Positions 51,486 to 59,397 of a DNA stretch of 64,000 bases are shown here, piece after piece. Source of the stretch: Alphaproteobacteria bacterium. GTDB taxonomy: Bacteria > Myxococcota_A > UBA796 > GCA-2862545. Numbering within the stretch: the stretch's first letter is position 1; each line of letters starts with the position of its first letter. Both the position numbers and the translations under genes were made by a program. The stretch is taken from contig JACKET010000001.1 in the NCBI GenBank assembly GCA_020632875.1, forward strand, positions 620,001 to 684,000, written 5' to 3'. Below the pieces are notes generated by a model. It did no database searches. It had not been told where the DNA came from and saw only the letters and a program-made list of their open reading frames with translations.

Positions 51486-52442
51486 ATGCTCGTTCTCGCC
51501 CTGCTCGCCTGCAAGTCGCCCGCGACCGACCCCGATACCGACACCGACGCGACCGACACCGCGCCGCCCACACCCACGGCCGATACCGCGCCCGAGATCC
51601 CGGTCATCGACTGCACGGTGTTGCCCGGTCCGCCGTTCGATGCCGCCCAGCTCGCGGCCCCGCGCGCCTACCACGGCGTAGCGTTCGACCAGCAGGGCCG
51701 GCTCGTGGGCTCCGACGGCAGCAACTTCGTCGCCGCGACCAGCCCCGACGACACGACGCTCCTGATCCCGAACGCCGGGTACTCCGAGCAGATCGAGTTC
51801 CTGCCGACGGGTGAGCTCATCACGTCGACCAATGGCCAGATCCGCAAGTACACCGAGGGCGGCGGCATGCAGGTGCTCGCCAACCAGATCGACGCCTACG
51901 GCGTCACGATCGGCCCCGACGGCAAGATCTACACCGCCAACAACGACCGCATCCACCGCATCGATCCCGTCACCGGGGATGTAGAGGTCTGGCTCGACTT
52001 CCCGCCGAACATCAGCCCGAAGGTGCTCGACTTCAGCGTCGACCACCAGACGATGTACGTCGGAACCCTCAGCGACAGCGGCAACGTCTACGCGGTCTCG
52101 CTCGACGCGAGCTTCGACCCGGTCGGCACGCCGACCTTCTTCGCGTCCACGCCGGGCAACTGGCACGACGGGCTGCGCGTCGATGCGTGCGGTCGCGTGT
52201 ACGTGGCCGAGTACAACACCACGGCGCTGTACATGATCACGCCCGACGGCACGAGCCAGACGCTGCTCGACTACCCGTTCGACCTCTACGGGCACGGCCT
52301 GAACTGGGGCTCGGGCGTCGGCGAGTGGGACGACCACACGATCTACGTGCCGCAGCCGTACGACGGGAACCGCGTGGGCAAGCTGCACGTCGGCGTGCCC
52401 TACCGCACCTGGAACGGCGGCGTGTACGAGGTGATCCGGTGA
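51486..52442 (+). CDS. Propeller lipoprotein, second of a tandem pair
   Basis: 318 residues, lipobox LLAC (C9), Asp/Thr linker slightly longer than in its neighbour (DPDTDTDATDTAPPTP), then the same propeller (AYHGVAFDQQGRLVGSDGS, YGVTIGPDGKIYTANNDRIH, RVDACGRVYVAEYNTTALYM, NWGSGVGEWDDHTIYVPQP). The two proteins are clearly duplicates. Even about 45 bases upstream of the ATG are similar to the region upstream of the first copy (ACACTCGCGC, CTCGGACATGCTCG). The stop overlaps the next GTG. Confidence 0.78.
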   Translation: MLVLALLACKSPATDPDTDTDATDTAPPTPTADTAPEIPVIDCTVLPGPPFDAAQLAAPRAYHGVAFDQQGRLVGSDGSNFVAATSPDDTTLLIPNAGYSEQIEFLPTGELITSTNGQIRKYTEGGGMQVLANQIDAYGVTIGPDGKIYTANNDRIHRIDPVTGDVEVWLDFPPNISPKVLDFSVDHQTMYVGTLSDSGNVYAVSLDASFDPVGTPTFFASTPGNWHDGLRVDACGRVYVAEYNTTALYMITPDGTSQTLLDYPFDLYGHGLNWGSGVGEWDDHTIYVPQPYDGNRVGKLHVGVPYRTWNGGVYEVIR

Positions 52443-52744
52443 GAGTCCCGGTCCTCGCCCTCGCGCTGCTCGGGTGTGGGCCCGGCCGCCAAGAGGGGCC
52501 CGACGGCTTCGACCTCGAGGCGTTCGGCGACGCGTTCGTGCCGATGTACTGCGACGCGTTCGCCGTGTGCGACACGGCCGGCCGCGCGTGCCCCGTCACG
52601 TCGACCGACAGCGTCGCCGACACCTGCCAGTTCGACCCGGTCGCCGCTCAGACCTGTCTCGACGGGCCGTTCGACTGCGACGACACCATCACCGGCTTCG
52701 AGGTCGTGCTGGTGCACGAGGCGTGCTCGCGCGTCTGCCTGTGA
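52439..52744 (+). CDS. Small cysteine-rich lipoprotein
   Basis: 101 residues. VRVPVLALALLGC gives lipobox LLGC (C13). The mature part has eight cysteines (MYCDAFAVCDTAGRACPV, DTCQFDPV, QTCLDGPFDCDD, EACSRVCL) and acidic stretches. Start GTG 52439 overlaps the stop of the propeller lipoprotein by four bases, so they are coupled. It converges with sthA after three bases. Function unknown; possibly a partner of the propeller proteins at the cell surface. Confidence 0.65.
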   Translation: MRVPVLALALLGCGPGRQEGPDGFDLEAFGDAFVPMYCDAFAVCDTAGRACPVTSTDSVADTCQFDPVAAQTCLDGPFDCDDTITGFEVVLVHEACSRVCL

Positions 52745-52747
52745 CGC

Positions 52748-54160
52748 TCAGCAGAGCCGGTTGAGGCCGTTGAGCGCCGCCACGCGGTAGGCCTCGGCCA
52801 TCGTCGGGTAGTTGAACGTCGTGTTCACGAAGTACATCAGCGAGTTCGCCTCGCCCTTCTGCGCCATGATGGCCTGCCCGATGTGGACGATCTCGGCGGC
52901 CTGGTAGCCGAAGCAGTGGATGCCGAGGATCTGCAGGGTCTCGCGGTGGAACAGGATCTTCAGCATCCCCACGCGCTGGCCGGTGATCTGGGCGCGCGCC
53001 AGGTGCCGGAACAGGCTGTGCCCCACCTCGTAGGGGACCTGCTCGGCCGTGAGCTCGCGCTCGGTGCGGCCGAGGCTCGAGATCTCGGGGTCGGTGTAGA
53101 TCCCGGTCGGGATGTCGGTCTTCAGCCGCTCGTCGCTCTGGCCGTCGAGCAGGTGGCCCGCCGCGAACCGGCCCTGGTCGTAGGACGCGCTCGCGAGGCT
53201 CGGGTACCCGATCACGTCGCCCACGGCGTAGATGTGGGGCACCTGGGTGCGGAAGTGCGCATCGACCTCGAGCTGGCCGCGCTGGTTCGCCTTCAGCCCG
53301 ATGGCGTCGAGATCGAGCGCGTCGGTGTTGCCCGTGCGGCCCTGCGCCCACAGCAGCACGTCGGCGCGCACCTTCTTGCCCGACTCGAGGTTCAGCACGA
53401 TGTGGTCGGCGTGGGTCTCGACGGACTTCCAGTTCTCGTCGTGCCGGATGGTGACGCCCTGATCGCGCAGGTGGTACGCCAGCGCGTCGACGATCTCGTC
53501 GTCGAGGAACGACAGCAGCTCGGACCGGCCGTTGATGAGCTGCACCTTCACGCCCATGTTGCGGAAGATGCTCGCGTACTCGCACCCGATCACGCCGGCG
53601 CCGAAGATCGCGATGGTGCGCGGGGTCTCTTCGAGGCCGAGGATGCTGTCGCTGTCGCAGACCCGCGGGTGCGAGAAGTCGATGCCCTCGGGCTGGTACG
53701 GCCGGCTGCCCGTCGCGATGACCACGTGGTCGGCGCGGAGGTGGCGCGTCGTGCCGCCGTTCGGGCTGTCGACCTCGAGCGTGTGGCGGTCGAGGAAGTG
53801 CGCCGTGCCGTGCACCACCTCGACGTGGTTGCGGAGGTAGAAGTCGCGCCGCATCTGCGTCTGCTTCTCGATGACCGAGCCCGCCGCGTCGAGCAGCCGG
53901 GGGAAGGTCAGCTGGAGCTGCCCTGCGAGGGGCGCGAACAGCGGCGACTGCCGGAAGGCCAGCAGCTGGCCGACGGAGTGCCGCAGCGCCTTGCTCGGGA
54001 TGGTGCCCGAGTGCGTGCAGCTACCGCCGACCTCCTCGCGCGCGTCGATGATGGCCACGCGCTTGCCGCCCTTGGCGGCCCGCATGGCGGCGCCCTCTCC
54101 ACCGGGACCGGCGCCGATCACCACGACGTCGAAGGGCTCCGGGCGGACGTGGATGCTCAA
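52748..54160 (-). CDS. sthA: Soluble pyridine nucleotide transhydrogenase
   Basis: 470 residues (E. coli SthA has 466). It has the FAD-binding VVVIGAGPGGEGAA, and GGSCTHSGTIPSKALRH, where the second redox Cys of related flavoproteins is Thr, as is normal for SthA. Further SthA hallmarks are RPYQPEGIDFSHPRVCDSDS, FGAGVIGCEYASIFRNMG, AVGDVIGYPSLASASYDQG and the C-terminal TFNYPTMAEAYRVAALNGL. It transfers reducing equivalents between NADPH and NAD+. The start is TTG 54160 with GGAGGGG upstream, overlapping the NADAR gene stop (TTGA). It is the last gene of the glpK-NADAR-sthA operon. Confidence 0.9.
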   Translation of the reverse strand: MSIHVRPEPFDVVVIGAGPGGEGAAMRAAKGGKRVAIIDAREEVGGSCTHSGTIPSKALRHSVGQLLAFRQSPLFAPLAGQLQLTFPRLLDAAGSVIEKQTQMRRDFYLRNHVEVVHGTAHFLDRHTLEVDSPNGGTTRHLRADHVVIATGSRPYQPEGIDFSHPRVCDSDSILGLEETPRTIAIFGAGVIGCEYASIFRNMGVKVQLINGRSELLSFLDDEIVDALAYHLRDQGVTIRHDENWKSVETHADHIVLNLESGKKVRADVLLWAQGRTGNTDALDLDAIGLKANQRGQLEVDAHFRTQVPHIYAVGDVIGYPSLASASYDQGRFAAGHLLDGQSDERLKTDIPTGIYTDPEISSLGRTERELTAEQVPYEVGHSLFRHLARAQITGQRVGMLKILFHRETLQILGIHCFGYQAAEIVHIGQAIMAQKGEANSLMYFVNTTFNYPTMAEAYRVAALNGLNRLC

Positions 54161-54699
54161 CTCCCCTCCATCAGCGCGTCCCGCGCTTCCATGATCGCGA
54201 ACCCGAGCCAGTTCGTGCCGCGCCACTGGTCGATGTCTTCGCAGGCGGGGTCGTCGGGCTTCAGGCCGATGCCCCAGATCGCGTCGTACGGGCTCGCTTC
54301 GACCAGCACCTTGCCGGCCGTGCCGCGCAGCCACTCGCCGAGCTTCTCGTTCTGGCGGAACTTCTGGACGTTCCCCTCGCGGACGAGCGCGTAGGCGGCC
54401 GCGTTCCAGCGCGCCTCGTCGAAGCCGCGCACCTTGCGCCCGACCTTCTTGACGTTCGCGGGGTCTTCCATGGAGAGGATCACGTCGACCGCGTCCTCGT
54501 CGCCGAACATCCGGGCCTTCCCGGCCATCATCCAGTGCTCGGCGGTGGGGTAGTGCACGCCGTCGACGTCGAACCCCGCGGGGAACCACTGCGAGCAGCA
54601 GGACTTGTCGGGCACGCCCTTCACCTTCTGGCGGTGCCCCCAGAAGAAGATGCCCTCCCAGGCCCCCTTCGCGCGGAGCCAGGCCACGTCGTACCTCAT
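54157..54699 (-). CDS. NADAR-family protein (YbiA-like)
   Basis: 180 residues. The NADAR signatures are seen: FFWGH, SQWFPAGFDVDGVHYPTAEHWMM (core YPTAEHWMMA), KARMFGDEDAVDVIL, KKVGRKVRGF, WNAAAYALVREG, KFRQNEKLGEWL, LVEASPYDAIWGIGL, and NWLGFAIMEARDAL. Family members act on N-glycosidic bonds of riboflavin intermediates or ADP-ribose-linked nucleotides. Here it sits between glpK and sthA with four-base overlaps, which points to nicotinamide or flavin nucleotide metabolism, repair, or removal of ADP-ribose (inference). Confidence 0.83.
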   Translation of the reverse strand: MRYDVAWLRAKGAWEGIFFWGHRQKVKGVPDKSCCSQWFPAGFDVDGVHYPTAEHWMMAGKARMFGDEDAVDVILSMEDPANVKKVGRKVRGFDEARWNAAAYALVREGNVQKFRQNEKLGEWLRGTAGKVLVEASPYDAIWGIGLKPDDPACEDIDQWRGTNWLGFAIMEARDALMEGS

Positions 54700-56183
54700 G
54701 CGCGCTCGACCGCCGCGGCCCAGCGCTTGCGGGTGGCCGCGAGCTCGGCCGGGTCGCCCTTCGGCGTGAACCGGCGCTCTTCGGACCAGGCGCGGACGAC
54801 GTCGTCCTTGCTCTCCCAGAAGCCCACGGCGAGGCCCGCGAGCAGGCCGGAGCCGAGCCCCGTGGTCTCGAGCACTGCCGGACGCACGCACGGCACGCCG
54901 AGCAGGTCGGCCTGGCGCTGCATCAGCAGGTCGTTGCGGGCGGCCCCGCCGTCGACGCGGAGCTCGCGGAGCGGCTCGCCCAGGTCGCCCGCCATCGCGC
55001 GGAGGATCTCGTCGATCTGCAGCGCGATGCCGTCGAGCGTGGCGCGCGCGATGTGGGCCTTGGTCGTGCCGCCCGTGATGCCGGTGAGGATGCCGCGCGC
55101 ATCGGGACGCCAGTGCGGCGCGCCGAGGCCGGCCAGCGCGGGAACGAACGTCACGCCGCCGCTGTCCGGCACGCTCGCCGCCAGCGCCTCGACCTCGGTG
55201 GAGCTTTGGATGATGCCGAGCCCGTCGCGCAGCCACTGCACCGCGGCACCCGCGATGAACGCGCTGCCCTCGAGCGCGTACGCCACCTCGCCCTTCAGGC
55301 GCCAGCCCACGGTGGTCAGCATGCCCGTGTGGCTCGTGGTGGGCGCGTCGCCCGTGTTCAGGAGGATGAATGCGCCCGTGCCGTACGTGCTCTTCGCCAT
55401 GCCGGGGTGGAAGCAGGCCTGGCCGAAGAGGGCGCCCTGTTGATCGCCGATGACGCCCGCCACCGGGATGCCGTCGGGCAGGAACCCGAGACCCTTCGTC
55501 TTCCCATAGATCTCGCTGCTGTCGCCCACCCGCGGGAGGACCGCACGCGGCACGCCGAGGATGCCGAGCAGCTCGTCGTCCCAGTCGAGCCGGTGGAGGT
55601 CGAAGAACAGCGTGCGGCTCGCATTCGACGGGTCGGTCACGTGCACGCCGCCGTTCGCGCCGCCGGTGAGCTTCCAGGCGGTCCAGGTGTCGATCGTGCC
55701 GAACTGCAGGTCGCCGGCCTCGGCCTTCGCGCGCGCGCCGGGCACGTTGTCGAGCAGCCAGCGCGCCTTGGTGCCGGAGAAGTACGGGTCGAGCACGAGG
55801 CCGGTGCGCTGCTTGAACAGCGCCTCGTGGCCGGCATCTTTCAGGGTGCGGCAGAAGCCGGCGGTGCGGCGGTCCTGCCAGACGAGGGCGCGGTGGATGG
55901 GCTCGCCGGTCTTCCGGTCCCAGAACAGCGAGGTCTCGCGCTGGTTGGTCACGCCGATGGCCGCGATGCGGGACCCCTCGATGCCCGCCTGCTGCAGTGC
56001 GCCCGTCACGGCGGCCCGGATCGAGTCCCAGATCTCGTTCACGTCGTGCTCGACGTGGCCGGGCTGGGGGTAGTGGTTCGGGAACTCGACGTTCACGGAG
56101 GCGACGACGTTGACGTCGCGGTCGATGATCAGCGCGGTGGAGCCGGTGGTTCCCTGGTCGATGGCCAGGACGTGGTCGGACAT
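54696..56183 (-). CDS. glpK: Glycerol kinase
   Basis: 495 residues, typical length. FGGY-family signatures: AIDQGTTGSTALIIDRD (phosphate-binding), PGHVEHDVNEIWDS, VTNQRETSLFWDRKTGEP, YFSGTKARWLLDNV, GTIDTWTAWKLTGG, GDQQGALFGQACF, and GTGAFILLNTGD. It phosphorylates glycerol to glycerol 3-phosphate in the cytoplasm. It is the first gene of a three-gene operon; no glycerol facilitator or glycerol-3-phosphate dehydrogenase is nearby. The stop overlaps the NADAR start by four bases. Confidence 0.92.
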   Translation of the reverse strand: MSDHVLAIDQGTTGSTALIIDRDVNVVASVNVEFPNHYPQPGHVEHDVNEIWDSIRAAVTGALQQAGIEGSRIAAIGVTNQRETSLFWDRKTGEPIHRALVWQDRRTAGFCRTLKDAGHEALFKQRTGLVLDPYFSGTKARWLLDNVPGARAKAEAGDLQFGTIDTWTAWKLTGGANGGVHVTDPSNASRTLFFDLHRLDWDDELLGILGVPRAVLPRVGDSSEIYGKTKGLGFLPDGIPVAGVIGDQQGALFGQACFHPGMAKSTYGTGAFILLNTGDAPTTSHTGMLTTVGWRLKGEVAYALEGSAFIAGAAVQWLRDGLGIIQSSTEVEALAASVPDSGGVTFVPALAGLGAPHWRPDARGILTGITGGTTKAHIARATLDGIALQIDEILRAMAGDLGEPLRELRVDGGAARNDLLMQRQADLLGVPCVRPAVLETTGLGSGLLAGLAVGFWESKDDVVRAWSEERRFTPKGDPAELAATRKRWAAAVERA

Positions 56184-56229
56184 GCGTACACCCCTGCGAA
56201 GGGGCGCAGCCTAGCACGCCCGCGGGCCC

Positions 56230-58005
56230 TCACGGCGCGTAGCGCACGTCGGCGTCGAGCCCCTCGCCACCGGGGCTGCCGTCGGCCCCGTAGGACACGT
56301 ACACGGCCTCGTCTCCGCTGCCTTCGACGCGGATCGGCATGCCCCAGCCGTCGAGCGGGTCGTTCAGCGGCTTGCCGGCCCGCGCCGCCGCCCATGCGTC
56401 GTGCAGCGCGAGCAGCGTCGCGAGCCGGCGCCCCTCGTCGTACAGGCAGGAGGCCGCGTATACGCGGCCCTCGCGCCGCGCCCGGTCGCTCGCGAAGTCG
56501 ATGACCCGGGCGCCGAGCACGGACTTCACCTTCAGCGTGGTCTCGGGGGAGAGCGGCTGGTTCACGCCGCGGGCGTCCTTCCAGCAGGTCTCGAGCGAGG
56601 CGAGCCACTCATCGGGAACGGGGACCTTGCGGCCCTTCATCACGATGGTCGCGCCCGTCGCGCAGCCGTTGCTTCGCGGACACGCCCAGAGCGGCTCGAT
56701 GTCGCGTGCCCCCGCGGGGAGCTCGAAGGTCGGCCGCATGTCGGGCTGCTCGTCGAGGATCGCCCGGAAGACCTCGGTGCGCTTGGGCACGGGGAGCGGA
56801 CCGAACGGAGCGAAGCGGATGATCGAGCCGTCGCCGAACGGGCGGACCTCGGCGATCGGTGCGCGCTTCGGCCCGAATGCGATGCCGCCGTCGTCGAGTG
56901 GGACCGCGGCCATCTCGGTCAGGCCCAGCTCCGTCACCCAGGTCTCGGTGGCCGACGCCGCCACGTCGACGGGGAGGGAGAGGCGGTACTGGTTGCTGCC
57001 CAGGTCTTCGGAACCCCAGACGATGGGCGCCGACTGCGCACCGCGCACGAGGCCCTCCGCCGTGAGCCCCTCGAAGCCCAGCAGCGTCACGGCGCCGACG
57101 TCGACGAACGCGATGCGGCCCTGGCGCTCGACGCCCTCGGAGTTGTGGGGGATCCGCGCGTCCTCGGCGCGCTGGCCCAGCGCCGCGATCTGGTAGATGG
57201 ACTCGGCCGACTTCGGCGCCCGGCGGAGCACGCCGCGCGCGAGCTCGCCCGAGACGCCCGGCTCGACGTAGCGGAGCCGGTCGGCGAGCTGGAGCAGCCG
57301 CAGGCCCTCTTCGACGCGGCATTCGTCGCATGGCAGGCCGGGGGGCTCGGGCGCCCGGCTGTACACGGTGCAGGCATCGGCGGTCGAGCGCACCCCCACG
57401 TCTTCGGTGAGCGACACCACGAGCCCGTCGTAGCCGGGGCGTGCGGTGCCCGCGGCCATCGCGACCTCCTGCGGGCACGCGCCCTCCGACCGGCGGACCG
57501 ACAATCGCGTCGCGGCGGCCGCGGAGCTGCGGTAGTGCGTCCACCCGAGCTCGTCGGTCTCGAGCTTGTGCCACGCATAGCGCGTGGGGCCCGACAGGAA
57601 CCCGTCGAGCGCCGTGGGCTTCGCGGCGAAGTCGTTCGTCTGGGCGCGCCGCCACGGGGAGTCGAGGTCGGGACGCTCGTAGCTGGCGCGCGCCCAGCCG
57701 GTCGGGCACGCGAGGACGCCGACGGCATGGCGCGGATCGCGCTCGACCGTCGCGGCGAGCGTGCACTCCGCGGTGGTGTGCTGTCTGGCGAGCTTCTTCC
57801 ACGCGGCGTCGTCGCCGGGCTTCTCGATCGCCTCCGCGAGCTTGCGTGCGTCGGTGCGCACGGTCTTGAGCTCGGGCGAGATCAGCTCGAGCAACCGGGC
57901 GGAGTCGTGGGCCTCCCAGGCCTGGTTCCAGGCCTTCTCGGTCGCGGCGAGCGCGTCGGGGAGGGGAGTCTGCGCGCTCGCGAGGGCGAGCCAGGCGACG
58001 ACCAT
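56230..58005 (-). CDS. Secreted protein with C-terminal GspG-like (major pseudopilin) domain
   Basis: 591 residues with a signal peptide (MVVAWLALASAQ). Most of it is an unrecognised extracytoplasmic region with about a dozen cysteines (AECTLAATVE, VGVLACPTGW, GLPCDECRVEEG, WACPRSNGCATG). The last 60 residues (LLALHDAWAAARAGKPLNDP, then DGWGMPIRV, YVSYGADGSPGGEG) match the calcium-binding end of the type II secretion major pseudopilin GspG (WGxPY...GADGxxGGEGxxAD). There is no prepilin N-terminus, so only this domain has been recruited. Role unknown. Confidence 0.65.
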   Translation of the reverse strand: MVVAWLALASAQTPLPDALAATEKAWNQAWEAHDSARLLELISPELKTVRTDARKLAEAIEKPGDDAAWKKLARQHTTAECTLAATVERDPRHAVGVLACPTGWARASYERPDLDSPWRRAQTNDFAAKPTALDGFLSGPTRYAWHKLETDELGWTHYRSSAAAATRLSVRRSEGACPQEVAMAAGTARPGYDGLVVSLTEDVGVRSTADACTVYSRAPEPPGLPCDECRVEEGLRLLQLADRLRYVEPGVSGELARGVLRRAPKSAESIYQIAALGQRAEDARIPHNSEGVERQGRIAFVDVGAVTLLGFEGLTAEGLVRGAQSAPIVWGSEDLGSNQYRLSLPVDVAASATETWVTELGLTEMAAVPLDDGGIAFGPKRAPIAEVRPFGDGSIIRFAPFGPLPVPKRTEVFRAILDEQPDMRPTFELPAGARDIEPLWACPRSNGCATGATIVMKGRKVPVPDEWLASLETCWKDARGVNQPLSPETTLKVKSVLGARVIDFASDRARREGRVYAASCLYDEGRRLATLLALHDAWAAARAGKPLNDPLDGWGMPIRVEGSGDEAVYVSYGADGSPGGEGLDADVRYAP

Positions 58006-58052
58006 CGGCTTCGTCTCCGGGAAGGGCGCCACTCTACCCGAAGACGGCGCGG

Positions 58053-58604
58053 TCAACCGCCGGTGAGCTGGGTGAGCAGCCAGATCTGCGGCCGGAACAG
58101 GATCCCCGTGTGGGCAGTCCGGATGGTGCCGTCGGGCCCGATGATCACGGTGGTGGGGAACGTGGACACGCCGTACGCGGCGAGCGTCTCGCGGTCGGCC
58201 ATCGCGAGCGGGTAGTCGAGACCCAGATCCTTGGCGGTCTTCCGGACCTTCGCCGGGTCGTCGTCGGCCGTCATCCCGATCACGGTGACATCGGGATTGG
58301 CCTTCGCGAACGCCGCGAAGCTCGGTGCCTCGACCATGCACGGACCGCACCAGGTGGCCCAGAAGTTCAGCACGACGGTGCGCCCCCGGTGATCTGACAG
58401 AGCGACGACATCCCCGTCGGGACCGCGCAGCCGGAAGGGCGGCGCCTCGTCGGGAAGCGCGGGCGCGCGCACCCATCCGATGCCCTGCCACAGGACCACG
58501 AGCGCCACGAGCGGCAGCATCCACTCGAGCAGCACGCGCTGCCAGAGCGGCTTCGTGGGGACGTCGGGATCGACGAGCGGCTCGTCGTCTTCGGGCTCGG
58601 CCAT
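58053..58604 (-). CDS. TlpA-like membrane-anchored thioredoxin
   Basis: 183 residues. A short acidic N-terminus is followed by one membrane helix (about 23-43), and a TlpA/ResA-type thioredoxin domain (VVLNFWATWCGPCMVEAPSF; C86, C89; YGVSTFPTTVIIGPDGTI with cis-Pro). The active site faces the periplasm. Such proteins reduce disulphides, for instance during cytochrome c maturation, and the cytochrome bd genes are 0.8 kb away on the other strand. It lies 47 bases upstream of the gene for the GspG-domain protein on the same strand. Confidence 0.85.
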   Translation of the reverse strand: MAEPEDDEPLVDPDVPTKPLWQRVLLEWMLPLVALVVLWQGIGWVRAPALPDEAPPFRLRGPDGDVVALSDHRGRTVVLNFWATWCGPCMVEAPSFAAFAKANPDVTVIGMTADDDPAKVRKTAKDLGLDYPLAMADRETLAAYGVSTFPTTVIIGPDGTIRTAHTGILFRPQIWLLTQLTGG

Positions 58605-58827
58605 GGAGGCCCCCTATCCGCCGCGGTCGACGGTCGCCGCGCCGCGGTGTACGACGGGAGGACCATGACGCCTTCGTAGCACCTGCCAGCCCCGCCACCT
58701 CTCCCGCCGCTCGCGTCCTCCGCGAGCGGTCCACTCGTCGTGTGCGGGGCCGCTGCAGGTCCGATGGCATCCATTGCGACGAGACCCCGCGGAAGGCTCC
58801 GCCACGGCCCTGGCCGTCGGAGCCGTC
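58605..58827. other. Divergent intergenic region, nothing recognised
   Basis: 223 bases between the TlpA-like gene and the DUF1062-like gene. It probably holds both promoters. The hairpin CTCGCG-TCCTC-CGCGAG stands near 58716-58732. I see no conserved box or repeat family member here. Confidence 0.4.
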
Positions 58828-59397
58828 GTGTCCGCACTCCATCTCGTGCACTGGTCCGTGCACCTCGATTCGTCCGTCCTGAACCGTCGCTGCCCCCGCT
58901 GCGACCTAGTCCGCGCGCACACCTTCTCGGGGCGCGCGCGCCTCAACGCCAACGGCAGGCACCTCGATGCCTGGCTGCTCTACACGTGCGCGCACTGCTC
59001 GCGGACCGCGAAGGTCCCCGTGCTGGAGCGCGCCCCCGTCCGCTCGGTCGACCGCGCGCTGCTCCTGGGGCTCGAGTCCAACGACCCCGCGGTGCTCGGG
59101 CCGCTCTGCGCCCGCCTCGTCGGGGGCGACGCGTTCAGCGTGCGCGGAGACGACCTGCCGTCCGGGGGCGTCGTGGTCCTCCATGTCGCGGCGGGCCTGT
59201 CCGTGCGGCTCGATCGCGTGCTCGCCCGTGGGCTCGGCTGCAGCCGTGCCGAGGTGTCCCGCCGCTGTCCCGACGCCCCGCTCCGCCGGTCGGCGGCAGA
59301 CGGGCAGCGGGTGCGGGTCCTCCCGCGCGCCTGCAACGAAACGACGCGTTCTGACGGGGTCGTGCCGGCATACGGAACGTCCAGGAGCCCCCGATGA
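58828..59397 (+). CDS. DUF1062-like zinc-binding protein with S4-like C-terminus
   Basis: 189 residues. Two CxxC pairs (RRCPRCDLVRAH and YTCAHCSRTAK) frame the segment RLNANGRHLDAWLLYTC, characteristic of DUF1062 proteins. The C-terminal part has LSVRLDRVLARGLGCSRAEV, which resembles an S4-type RNA-binding motif. GTG 58828 has GGAG five bases upstream and gives a sensible N-terminus. The stop overlaps the cydA start (ATGA), so translation of the oxidase is coupled to this protein. Function unknown; RNA binding is inference. Confidence 0.68.
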   Translation: MSALHLVHWSVHLDSSVLNRRCPRCDLVRAHTFSGRARLNANGRHLDAWLLYTCAHCSRTAKVPVLERAPVRSVDRALLLGLESNDPAVLGPLCARLVGGDAFSVRGDDLPSGGVVVLHVAAGLSVRLDRVLARGLGCSRAEVSRRCPDAPLRRSAADGQRVRVLPRACNETTRSDGVVPAYGTSRSPR

